NCBI GenBank assembly: GCA_021324595.1
Contig: JAJPIV010000046.1
Span: 1 to 41,138, forward strand
Length of the DNA stretch: 41,138 nt
Source: Actinomycetota bacterium
GTDB lineage: Bacteria > Actinomycetota > Actinomycetes > Streptosporangiales > Streptosporangiaceae
Direction of reading: 5' to 3'
The notes under the pieces were generated by a model that worked only from the letters and a program-made list of their open reading frames with translations, was not told where the DNA came from and made no database searches. Positions 7,925 to 14,905 of the stretch are shown in pieces. Each line of letters starts with the position of its first letter. Position 1 is the first letter of the stretch. A program made the translations under genes and the position numbers.

Positions 7925-8392
7925 ATGTCGGCAGACCGCACAACCCCCCGCATCGTGGTCGGCGTGGACGGCTCGCCGCCGTCGGTGGAGGCGCTGCGCT
8001 GGGCGATCAGGCAGGCCGGGCTGACCGGTGCCGCGATCGACGCGGTCATCGCCTGGCAGTATCCGATCGCCGCAGGCGGCCTCGGCTGGGCGCCGACGGC
8101 CGGGCTGGACGACACCGACTACGGAGAGCTGGCCGCGAAGACCCTGAGCGCCGCCGTCGAGGAGGCCGCGCCGCCGCCGGACGTGACGATCCGCCAGGTC
8201 GTCGTGGACGGCAACCCGGCAGACGCGCTGCTGGACGCCGCGGACGGCGCCGACCTGCTCGTGGTCGGCAACCGGGGGCACGGCACGTTCACCTCGGCAT
8301 TGCTCGGCTCGGTCAGCAGCCGCTGCGTTCACCACGCCACCTGCCCGGTGGTCGTCGTCCGCGTCCCCGCGGGCCGGCCGCGGGGGTCGTGA
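7925..8392 (+). CDS. Universal stress protein with intact ATP-binding signature
   Basis: This 155-residue Usp domain opens with IVVGVDGSPPSVEALRWA and contains GNRGHGTFTSALLGS, a perfect G-x2-G-x9-G-S nucleotide motif, followed by HHATCPVVVVRVP. It should therefore bind ATP, unlike the usp at 3797-4285. The ATG follows GGGAGCAGCC. It lies 120 bases after the GNAT-ACS gene on the same strand and could be read through from it; no convincing DevR box of its own was found (only a weak GAAGGTCACC half-site near 7832). It converges on the CopD-like gene with only 14 bases between stops. Usp proteins act in the cytoplasm in stress survival. Confidence 0.92.
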   Translation: MSADRTTPRIVVGVDGSPPSVEALRWAIRQAGLTGAAIDAVIAWQYPIAAGGLGWAPTAGLDDTDYGELAAKTLSAAVEEAAPPPDVTIRQVVVDGNPADALLDAADGADLLVVGNRGHGTFTSALLGSVSSRCVHHATCPVVVVRVPAGRPRGS

Positions 8393-8406
8393 GGTCCCGG
8401 CTGCAG

Positions 8407-8805
8407 CTAGCCGGCCAGCAGGATGCCGAGGAAGAGGGCGCCGAGCGCGGTCAGCCCGGTGAGCGCGCCGTAGACCGCGAGGCCGGCGGCGGACCTGGAC
8501 CTGGAGTGCAGGACCGCGCTGATGCCCGAGGCGGCCACCACGACGAGCTTGACGATCAGGGTCGTGCGGTAGCTGGCGCTCATCGGCCCGGCCGCGGCGA
8601 TGTTCCAGATCCCGGTGATGATGAGGACCCCGTAGGCGGGCCAGGCAACGACGTTGAACCGGCGCGCCGCCGCCCGCGGGGCGTCCGGGCCGATCCGGCG
8701 CAGCACCGGGACCAGCGCGGCGAGCGTGAGCTGCCCGCCCACCCAGACGGTGGCGGCCAGCACGTGCAGGAAGAGCCGCACGGTGTCCCAGCTCACCGCG
8801 AGCAT
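8407..8805 (-). CDS. CopD-like small integral membrane protein
   Basis: This 132-residue protein has four predicted helices: VRLFLHVLAATVWVGGQLTL (about 9-28), VVAWPAYGVLIITGIWNIAA, LIVKLVVVAASGISAVLHS and GALTGLTALGALFLGILLAG. The HVLAATVWVGGQ start, the Trp-rich second helix and the late His are typical of the CopD/YndK-like superfamily of copper-resistance or b-haem-like membrane proteins. The ligand is not provable here. The ATG is preceded by GGAGG at 6-base spacing. It lies 35 bases downstream of the histidine kinase coding region's start side and shares its strand, so it is probably downstream in the same transcript order (RR, HK, then this gene). Confidence 0.75.
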   Translation of the reverse strand: MLAVSWDTVRLFLHVLAATVWVGGQLTLAALVPVLRRIGPDAPRAAARRFNVVAWPAYGVLIITGIWNIAAAGPMSASYRTTLIVKLVVVAASGISAVLHSRSRSAAGLAVYGALTGLTALGALFLGILLAG

Positions 8806-8840
8806 CGCGTTCCTCCGGGGCCGTCGGGGCCTGATCGCGG

Positions 8841-10223
8841 TCAGATCGTAGCGGCCGGGGGCCGGGCCGCCGCGGGCAGGTCGATGCGGACGGCCGCGCC
8901 CCCGCCGGGCAGGTTCCGGGCGGAGGCGGTGCCGCCATGGGCGACCGCGATCGCCTGCACGATCGCCAGGCCCAGCCCGGCACCGCCCTCGGCCCGGCCC
9001 CGGCCGCTGTCCGGCCGGCGGAACCGCTCGAACGCGTGCGGCAGGAACTCCTGCGGGAACCCCGGCCCGGAATCAGCCACCTCGATGGTCAGGTCGCCGC
9101 CGCGCGCCCGCGCCGACAGGCGGACGGTGCTGCCCGGCGGGGCGGCCCGCAGCGCGTTGTCGACGAGGTTGTCCACGGCCTGCCGGATCTTGTCCGCGTC
9201 GACCAGCGCGACCAGCGCGGCGGGAGCGTCTACCCGGCACTCCACCCCGGCGGCGCGGGCCCGGCCCGCCGCGGCGCGGGCACTGGCCGCGAGCAGGTCC
9301 GCGATGTCGGCCGGCCCGCGCCGCACCGGCAGCCTGCCCTCGTCGGTGCGGGCCAGCAGCAGCAGGTCGTTGGTGATCCTGGTGAGCCTAGCCACCTCGG
9401 CCTCGGCGCTGGCGACCGCCCGGGCGAGCTGCTCCCGCGTGCGGCCAGGCCGGCTGGCGAGCTCGAGCTCGGCGCCCAGCACCGCGAGCGGGGTGCGCAG
9501 CTCGTGGCTGGCGTCGGCGGTGAAGCCGCGCTGCCGGGCCAGCGCGTCGTGCAGGCTGGCGAGCAGGCTGTTCATGGTCCCGGCGAGCGCGGCGAGCTCG
9601 TCCCGGGTCCGCGGCACCCGGACTCCCTCGGCCGCGTCCCGCTCCGACAGCGCCGCCACCTCCCGGCGCATCCGCTCGACCGGGGACAGCGCGGCCGCGG
9701 CCAGCCAGTACGCGCCGGCGCCGGCGAGGAGGACGAACGCGGCGCCCCCGGCCACCAGCGCGGTCGTCTCGGCGCGCACGGTCTCGTTGACCGATTCGAG
9801 TGAGACGCCGGCGACGGCGACCCATCCGGGCCTGGCCTTCAGCGGCGCCGCCACGATCCGCACCGGCTCCTCATCGAGCGTCCTGGTCACCGCGACCGGC
9901 CCGGACCGGGCGGCCGCCAGCTGCCCTGGGGTCACCAGCGGCACCCGCCCGGCCTCCTGGCCGGCGTACCTGACCACGCCCGACGGGTCGATGACCTGGA
10001 CGAGGGTCTCTCCCGACCCCGGGTTGAAGGCCGTGCCGCCCTGCCGCGTCCCGGAGGCCGACGCCAGGTACTGCCCGGCGCCGGCCAGGGTGGCCGTGAG
10101 CGTGGCATCGGTCGTCCGCAGCAGCTGGGCGCGCAGCTGGGACAGGAACAGCCACGCGCCGATCGCGAACGCCACGGCCAGGGCCGCGGTGAACACGGCG
10201 GCGACCCGGAGCTTGATCGACAC
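8841..10223 (-). CDS. Sensor histidine kinase (HAMP-HisKA-HATPase)
   Basis: This 460-residue membrane kinase has TM1 at about 7-29, an extracytoplasmic sensor of about 125 residues, TM2 at about 155-178 and a HAMP segment. The HisKA motif FTADASHELRTPLAVL has phospho-acceptor His240. The ATPase has N box DNLVDNALRAAP, G1 DSGPGF, F box FERFRRP and G2 GGAGLGLAIV. It starts at GTG 10223, three bases after the response-regulator stop, so the pair is translationally linked. The signal is unknown. Because the operator in front of the divergent electron-transfer operon lies next to its partner's promoter, the simplest inference is that it senses a condition demanding that operon. Confidence 0.95.
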   Translation of the reverse strand: MSIKLRVAAVFTAALAVAFAIGAWLFLSQLRAQLLRTTDATLTATLAGAGQYLASASGTRQGGTAFNPGSGETLVQVIDPSGVVRYAGQEAGRVPLVTPGQLAAARSGPVAVTRTLDEEPVRIVAAPLKARPGWVAVAGVSLESVNETVRAETTALVAGGAAFVLLAGAGAYWLAAAALSPVERMRREVAALSERDAAEGVRVPRTRDELAALAGTMNSLLASLHDALARQRGFTADASHELRTPLAVLGAELELASRPGRTREQLARAVASAEAEVARLTRITNDLLLLARTDEGRLPVRRGPADIADLLAASARAAAGRARAAGVECRVDAPAALVALVDADKIRQAVDNLVDNALRAAPPGSTVRLSARARGGDLTIEVADSGPGFPQEFLPHAFERFRRPDSGRGRAEGGAGLGLAIVQAIAVAHGGTASARNLPGGGAAVRIDLPAAARPPAATI

Positions 10224-10226
10224 CCG

Positions 10227-10907
10227 TCACCCCGCCGCCGGGTCCCGCAGCCGGTATCCCATGCCCCGCACGGTCTCGATGTCGTGGCGCCCGAACGGCG
10301 CGTCGATCTTGCGGCGCAGGTAGGTCACGTACTGGTCGACGACGTTCGAGGTGCCCGCGTAGGCGAAGTCCCAGACGGCCTCGAGGATCTGCGACCTGGT
10401 CAGCACGGTGCCCGGATGGCGCAGGAAGAGCTCGAGCAGGCTGAACTCCTTCGGCGACAGCTTCAGCTCAGCCTCGCCCCGCCAGGCACGCTTGGTCGCC
10501 GGGTCCAGGCGGAGGTCACCGACGGTGAGCACGGCCGGGCGGGCCCGGTCGTCGCGCCGGGCAAGCGCCCGCAGCCGGGCGCTGAGCTCCAGCAGGCTGA
10601 ACGGCTTGACCAGGTAGTCGTCGGCGCCGACGTCGAGGCCGCGCACCCGGTCCTCGACCGCGTCCCGCGCGGTGAGCATCAGCACCGGGGTCCAGTCGTC
10701 CGCGGCGCGCAGCCGGCGGCACAGCTCGACGCCGTCAAACCCCGGCAGCATGATGTCGAGGACGATCGCGGCGTACCGGTTCTCGGTGGCCAGCCACAGG
10801 CCCTCGGGGCCGTCGCCGGCGACGTCGACCGCGTGCCCCTCCTCCTGGAGGGCGCGCTTGATCAGCCCGGCCATCTTGGCTTCGTCCTCCACCACGAGCA
10901 CCCGCAT
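10227..10907 (-). CDS. OmpR-family response regulator
   Basis: The 226-residue regulator has a receiver domain (MRVLVVEDEAKMAGLIKRAL, phospho-acceptor Asp51 in IVLDIMLPGFDG, conserved Thr/Lys in MLTARD and YLVKPFS). The C-terminal winged helix (LKLSPKEFSLLELFLRHPG, NVVDQYVTYLRRKID, ETVRGMGYRLRD) is full length for OmpR/PhoB proteins. Such regulators bind tandem direct repeats about 10-11 bp apart as head-to-tail dimers. The divergent intergenic region holds exactly such an array (10956-10983), so autoregulation and control of the operon starting at 11037 are likely. The histidine kinase follows three bases downstream. Confidence 0.96.
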   Translation of the reverse strand: MRVLVVEDEAKMAGLIKRALQEEGHAVDVAGDGPEGLWLATENRYAAIVLDIMLPGFDGVELCRRLRAADDWTPVLMLTARDAVEDRVRGLDVGADDYLVKPFSLLELSARLRALARRDDRARPAVLTVGDLRLDPATKRAWRGEAELKLSPKEFSLLELFLRHPGTVLTRSQILEAVWDFAYAGTSNVVDQYVTYLRRKIDAPFGRHDIETVRGMGYRLRDPAAG

Positions 10908-10955
10908 ACCCGCAGGCTACGCACCACAGGGCCGCCCGCCGAACATGTGAGCGGC

Positions 10956-10983
10956 TCTCATGACCTTCTCATCGCCGTCTCAC
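10956..10983. promoter_or_regulatory. Three direct hexamer repeats with exact 11-bp period (OmpR-type operator)
   Basis: TCTCAT begins at 10956 and 10967, and TCTCAC at 10978, giving two exact 11-bp steps. This is the head-to-tail geometry bound by OmpR/PhoB-family regulators. The array sits 49 bases upstream of the OmpR-type regulator gene (minus) and 53 bases upstream of the electron-transfer operon (plus), so it can serve both. The repeats are seen directly; binding by the adjacent regulator is inferred. Confidence 0.6.
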
Positions 10984-11036
10984 CGGCCGGCCCGCACCCT
11001 GATGATGTCCGGACCGGAAGCGCCAGAGGAGGCAGC

Positions 11037-11435
11037 ATGGCTGATGACATGGCGCGGCGGCCGCTGCGGTCCCGCCTTCCCGGCCACGGCCGGCCCGCTG
11101 CGCCCGCAGCAGGCTCCTGGCCCGGCGGCGAGTTCTCCGGTGACGAGCCCCCCGGCGACTGGGCGCCCGCCCGGCCGGGGGCCGCTCGGCCCGGCGGCTC
11201 CCGGCCGCCGCGGCGGGCGTCCACGTGGGCCGCGGCAGCGCTGGCCGCGGGTACCGCGGCGGCCGCCGGCTACCTGGCGTACGCGCTGGCGGCCCCGCCT
11301 CCGGGCACGGGACAGGCCGGCCCGAGCGCCCGGTCCGCCGGGCAGCCAGCCGTGACGCCGAGCCCCGCCGCGCCGTCCCCCGTGGTCACCTCGGGCGGCT
11401 CGGGTGCGGGCGGCGGGGAGCGGGGGGACGACTGA
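11037..11435 (+). CDS. Single-TM protein heading the electron-transfer operon
   Basis: This 132-residue protein has a Pro/Arg/Gly-rich cytoplasmic N terminus (about 1-60), one helix (TWAAAALAAGTAAAAGYLAYAL, about 63-84) and a Pro/Ser/Gly-rich outer tail. No domain is recognised. Operons of this type often begin with a membrane-anchored FMN-binding protein carrying an S(T)GAT flavinylation site, the substrate of ApbE. Here the tail ends GGSGAGGGERGDD, with no such site or domain in this or the overlapping frames. The protein may be a shortened relic or a scaffold. The ATG follows GAGGAGGCAGC. The stop overlaps the apbE start by one base (TGATG). Confidence 0.65.
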   Translation: MADDMARRPLRSRLPGHGRPAAPAAGSWPGGEFSGDEPPGDWAPARPGAARPGGSRPPRRASTWAAAALAAGTAAAAGYLAYALAAPPPGTGQAGPSARSAGQPAVTPSPAAPSPVVTSGGSGAGGGERGDD

Positions 11436-12664
11436 TGAGCGCCGCCAACGTGACGGTCCGGCCCCGCGCGCGGGACTGGAGCCGCGTGGCGGTCGGATCG
11501 CCCGACCTGGCCGCCGCGGACCGCGATGCCCTCGGCACCACCGCGCGGATCGTGACCTGGCCAGCGGAGAACCTGCCGGGCATGCTGGCCGCCGTCGACG
11601 CCGAGCTGGCGCTGCTCGACTCGCAGGCGAGCCGCTTCCGGGAAGACTCCGAGCTGTCGGCCCTGCACGCGGCCGGGGGCGGAACGCACCGGATCAGCGA
11701 CGGCCTCGCCGAGGCCGTCGGGATCGCGCTGGCGGCGGCGGCCTGGACGGGCGGGCTGGCTGACCCGACCGTGGGCGGCGCGCTCATCGCGCTCGGCTAC
11801 GACCGGGATTTCGCGCTGATCGGCGGGGCCATGCGGGACGGCCAGGCCCTCGCCCGCGCCGGGCTCGGCGGCGCCCCTCACGGCGGCGGCGCCCCTCACG
11901 ACGGCGGCCCGCCCGGCGGCGGCGCGTGCCCCGCGGTCGCCGTCCCCGGATGGCGGTCCGTGAGGCTGGCGGGGAACCTGCTGACGCTGCCGCCAGGCGT
12001 CCGGCTGGACCTCGGGGCGACCGCCAAGGGACTCGGCGCCGACCGGTGCGCCCGGGCCGCGCACCGCGCGGCCCGGCACCGCGGCGGCGTGCTGGTCAGC
12101 CTCGGAGGCGACCTCGCGGTCGCCGGCCAGCCCCCCGCGGGCGGCTGGCCGGTGCTGGTCGCCGACGAGCACCGGCAGGTCCGCGCGGCCAGGAACCTGG
12201 CCGCGCGGATGGCGGCGGGCGCGCCAGACAGGCGCGCGCCCGGGAGCGACGGCCGGGCCGCCGGCCCCGCGGCCACCCAGCTGGTCCGCCTGGCCCGCGG
12301 CGCGCTGGCGACCTCATCGGTGACCTGCCGGAGATGGGAGCGCCATGGCCGGCAGATGCACCACCTCATCGATCCGAGGACCGGATGGCCGGCCGCCGGG
12401 CCATGGCGGACCGTGAGCGTCGCCGCGGCCACCTGCGCGCAGGCGAACGCCGCCTCTACCGCCGCGATCATCGCGGGGGAGGACGCGGTGCCATGGCTCG
12501 CCGCCCGGGGCCTGCCCGCCCGGCTGGTCGGCCACGACGGCACGGTCGCGCTGACGCCGGGCTGGCCGTCCGATGAAGGCGGGCCGGTGGCGATCCCGGC
12601 CGGCGACGGGCCGGCCGGGATCCTCCTGGGCGTCCCCGGCGGTGAAGCCGGTGAGCGGGCATGA
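11435..12664 (+). CDS. apbE: FAD:protein FMN transferase (ApbE family)
   Basis: ApbE enzymes cut FAD and attach FMN through phosphoester bonds to Thr/Ser of membrane redox proteins. This 409-residue copy has SRFREDSELSALH (about 66-78), the core LDLGATAKGLGADRCA (191-206) and the late motif HHLIDPRTGWPA followed by ANAASTAAIIAGEDAVPWL. It is longer than the usual 300-350 residues because of a Gly/His/Pro insert (about 144-165, with a tandem GGGAPH repeat) and an Ala/Arg-rich loop near residues 255-275. No signal peptide or lipobox is evident, so it may act inside the cell. Translation is coupled to both neighbours (TGATG before, ATGA after). No obvious acceptor protein is encoded in the operon. 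Confidence 0.9.
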   Translation: MSAANVTVRPRARDWSRVAVGSPDLAAADRDALGTTARIVTWPAENLPGMLAAVDAELALLDSQASRFREDSELSALHAAGGGTHRISDGLAEAVGIALAAAAWTGGLADPTVGGALIALGYDRDFALIGGAMRDGQALARAGLGGAPHGGGAPHDGGPPGGGACPAVAVPGWRSVRLAGNLLTLPPGVRLDLGATAKGLGADRCARAAHRAARHRGGVLVSLGGDLAVAGQPPAGGWPVLVADEHRQVRAARNLAARMAAGAPDRRAPGSDGRAAGPAATQLVRLARGALATSSVTCRRWERHGRQMHHLIDPRTGWPAAGPWRTVSVAAATCAQANAASTAAIIAGEDAVPWLAARGLPARLVGHDGTVALTPGWPSDEGGPVAIPAGDGPAGILLGVPGGEAGERA

Positions 12665-13350
12665 CGGGCGCGGCGCTCGCCGCGGTGGCGGGCTCGCAGG
12701 GCCTGTGGCTGGTCTCCCGGGCCAGCGGCCTGGTGCTGCTCGCCCTGTTCAGCGTCGTCGTGGTGCTCGGCGTGGCGGTCAGGACCGGCGCCAGGAGCGG
12801 CCGCCTGCCGAGGTTCGCCGTCGCCGAGCTGCACCGGAACCTGTCGCTGTTCGCGGTCGCGCTGCTCGTGCTCCACGTGGCGACCGCGCTGCTGGATCCC
12901 TACGTGTCGATCGGATGGCTCGCCTCCGTGGTGCCGTTCGCCTCGCGTTACGATCGCGCCGCGATCGGCCTCGGCGCGATCGCGGCGGACATCGGCGGCG
13001 CGGTGCTGGTCACCAGCGTGCTGCGGCGCCGGCTCGGCCTGCGCGCCTGGAAGGTGATCCACTACCTTGCCTACCTCGCCTGGCCGGCGGCCTTCCTGCA
13101 CGCGATCACGGCGGCCGGGTACGACCGGCACGTGTGGTGGGTGGCGGGAATCGAGTGGGCCGCGCTGGTCGCCGTCGCGACGGCCGTGATCGCCCGGCTG
13201 CTTGCGCGGCTGCGGCCGGAGCGGGACGGCGCGGCTCCGGCCGGCGCCGCCGGGCGGGCCGGGATGGCCAGCCGCGCCGGGCAGGCACCCGGCCCGCGGC
13301 CCCGGGCCGCCGCGGCTTCCGCGGATCACGGGGAGCGCCATGCGGGCTGA
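12661..13350 (+). CDS. Ferric-reductase-like transmembrane b-haem protein
   Basis: This 229-residue protein has about six hydrophobic helices and the bis-histidine spacing of ferric reductase/MsrQ/NOX membrane domains. His58 and His72 lie in one helix (ELHRNLSLFAVALLVLH, 13 residues between) and His134 and His147 in another (HYLAYLAWPAAFLH, 12 between). Two transmembrane haems are expected. The soluble FAD/NAD(P)H domain of true ferric reductases is absent; the C-terminal about 45 residues are Pro/Ala/Arg-rich. Electrons could instead come from the NuoF-like protein and ferredoxin encoded directly downstream. The start overlaps the apbE stop (ATGA). Family assignment good, electron acceptor unknown. 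Confidence 0.85.
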   Translation: MTGAALAAVAGSQGLWLVSRASGLVLLALFSVVVVLGVAVRTGARSGRLPRFAVAELHRNLSLFAVALLVLHVATALLDPYVSIGWLASVVPFASRYDRAAIGLGAIAADIGGAVLVTSVLRRRLGLRAWKVIHYLAYLAWPAAFLHAITAAGYDRHVWWVAGIEWAALVAVATAVIARLLARLRPERDGAAPAGAAGRAGMASRAGQAPGPRPRAAAASADHGERHAG

Positions 13351-14671
13351 GGCCGCGGCCGGCAACGCCGGCAGCCCGGCCCGCCACCGGGGTCGCCCGC
13401 GGCCGGCCACGGCGCTGCCCCGGCTGCTCCCCCCGGTCCCGGGGACCGGGCCGGTGAGCCTGGGCGATCACCTGGCCGGCTATGGCCCGCTGCCGCGCTG
13501 GCGCGCCGACGGCGCGTGGCGCGCGAGGCTGATCGCTGAGGTGGACCGCGCCCGGCTGGCCGGGCGGGGCGGGGCCGGGTTCCCCGCGGCGATCAAGCTC
13601 GCCGCGCTCGCGCGTGCCAGGGGCGCGGTCGTGGTCGCCAACGGAACCGAGGGCGAGCCAGCCAGCGCCAAGGACAAGGTGCTGATGGCCCGCTCGCCCC
13701 ACCTGGTGCTCGACGGGGTGGTCGCCGCGGCCGAGCTGACCGGAGCCCGCGAGGCCGTGGTCGTGGCTCACCCGGCGGTGACCGAGGTGGTGGCTCAGGC
13801 GGCCGGCGAGCGAAGGCGGGCACGGCTTGACCGGATCAGGATCCAGGTGCTGCCCGCCGCGGGCACGTTCGTCGCCGGCGAGGCCAGCGCGGTCGTCCGC
13901 TGGATCGAGCAGGGCGTGCCCGTGCCCGCGTGGCGCCCGGTGCGACTGGCGGAGCGCGGCCTGCGCGGACGGCCGACGCTGGTGAGCAACGTGGAGACCC
14001 TGGCCCACCTCGCGCTGATTGTCCGGTACGGGGCCGACTGGTTCGCCGGCGTGGGCACGGCCGGCGAGCCCGGCTCCATGCTGGTCACGCTGGCAGGCGC
14101 GGTCCGGCGGCCCGGCGTGTATGAGATCGCCATCGGCACGCCGGTGGCGCAGGTGCTCGCGGCGGGCGGCGGGCCCGCCGCGCCGCTCGGTGCCCTGCTG
14201 ATCGGCGGGTACTTCGGCACCTGGGTGGACGCGCGCCAGGCGGCCGGGCGGCCGTTCTCGCGGGAGGGGCTGGCCGGCCTGGGCGCCGGCGTCGGAGCCG
14301 GGCTGATCGCCGCGCTGCCGGCCGGCGCCTGCGGGCTGGAGCAGACCGCCAGGCTCGCCAGGTACCTGGCGGGCCAGTCCGCCGGCCAGTGCGGGCCGTG
14401 CGTGCTCGGCCTGGACGCGATCGCCGGGGAGCTTGCGGCGCTCGCCGCCGGCACCGGGCCGGACCTGGGCCGGCTCCGCCGCTGGATCGGCCAGGTCGGC
14501 GCCGGCCGCGGCGCCTGCAAGCACCCGGACGGGACGGTGACGATGATCGCGAGCGCGCTGGAGCTGTTCCGCGACGAGGTCGCCGAGCACATGGCCGGCT
14601 GGTGCACCGGCACTGGCGGAGCCGCCGCGCTGCTGCCGGTTCCCGGGGCCGTGCCCGGAGGGGCGGCGTGA
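13340..14671 (+). CDS. NuoF-like flavoprotein (NADH-binding/SLBB-type subunit)
   Basis: This 443-residue protein is homologous to NADH-oxidising NuoF subunits. It shows AGRGGAGFPAAIKL (FMN/NADH-binding glycine loop, about 74-87), NGTEGEPASAKDK, GTFVAGEASAVVRWIE, RGRPTLVSNVETLAHLA and an SLBB-like region (LAGAVRRPGVYEIAIG). The iron-sulfur region reads SAGQCGPC and later GACKHPDG. Only three of the four cysteines of the NuoF N3 cluster are apparent, because Ala stands in the first position. No complex I genes are near, so it is a stand-alone electron-input module, probably oxidising NAD(P)H and passing electrons to the ferredoxin and membrane haem protein. The ATG overlaps the upstream gene by 11 bases with ribosome site GGGAG; the stop overlaps the ferredoxin GTG. 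Confidence 0.87.
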   Translation: MRAEAAAGNAGSPARHRGRPRPATALPRLLPPVPGTGPVSLGDHLAGYGPLPRWRADGAWRARLIAEVDRARLAGRGGAGFPAAIKLAALARARGAVVVANGTEGEPASAKDKVLMARSPHLVLDGVVAAAELTGAREAVVVAHPAVTEVVAQAAGERRRARLDRIRIQVLPAAGTFVAGEASAVVRWIEQGVPVPAWRPVRLAERGLRGRPTLVSNVETLAHLALIVRYGADWFAGVGTAGEPGSMLVTLAGAVRRPGVYEIAIGTPVAQVLAAGGGPAAPLGALLIGGYFGTWVDARQAAGRPFSREGLAGLGAGVGAGLIAALPAGACGLEQTARLARYLAGQSAGQCGPCVLGLDAIAGELAALAAGTGPDLGRLRRWIGQVGAGRGACKHPDGTVTMIASALELFRDEVAEHMAGWCTGTGGAAALLPVPGAVPGGAA

Positions 14672-14898
14672 GGGGCCCGGCCGCCGGCCCCCGGGACCGC
14701 CCGGCCACCCGCCGGCTCCTGGTCGACATGACCGCCTGCCGCGCCCGCGGCCTGTGCGCCGAGGTGCTGCCCGAGCTCGTCGCGCTGGACGACTGGGGCT
14801 ATCCGATCATCGCCGGGCGCGTGCCGCCCGGCCTGGAGGGCCAGGCGCGGGAGGCCGTCCGCCTCTGCCCGCGCCTGGCCCTGCGGCTGTCGCGCTAG
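14668..14898 (+). CDS. Single-cluster ferredoxin
   Basis: The 76-residue protein carries C24-x5-C30 (CRARGLC) and C67-Pro (RLCPRLALRL), the three-cysteine pattern of actinobacterial [3Fe-4S]-type (or site-differentiated [4Fe-4S]) ferredoxins. AEVLPELVALDDWGYPII is also characteristic. It begins at GTG 14668, overlapping the NuoF-like stop (GTGA) behind GGAGGGG, so it is coupled and is the probable soluble electron shuttle of the operon. It ends only seven bases before the convergent cytochrome b stop, leaving no room for a normal terminator. Too short and GTG-started, it is easily missed. Confidence 0.88.
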   Translation: MRGPAAGPRDRPATRRLLVDMTACRARGLCAEVLPELVALDDWGYPIIAGRVPPGLEGQAREAVRLCPRLALRLSR

Positions 14899-14905
14899 CC
14901 GCGCT

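Noticed and set aside
13340-14898. Part of a complex I (nuo) operon
   Set aside because: Only a NuoF-like gene and a small ferredoxin are present; neighbours are apbE and a ferric-reductase-like gene, not nuo genes.
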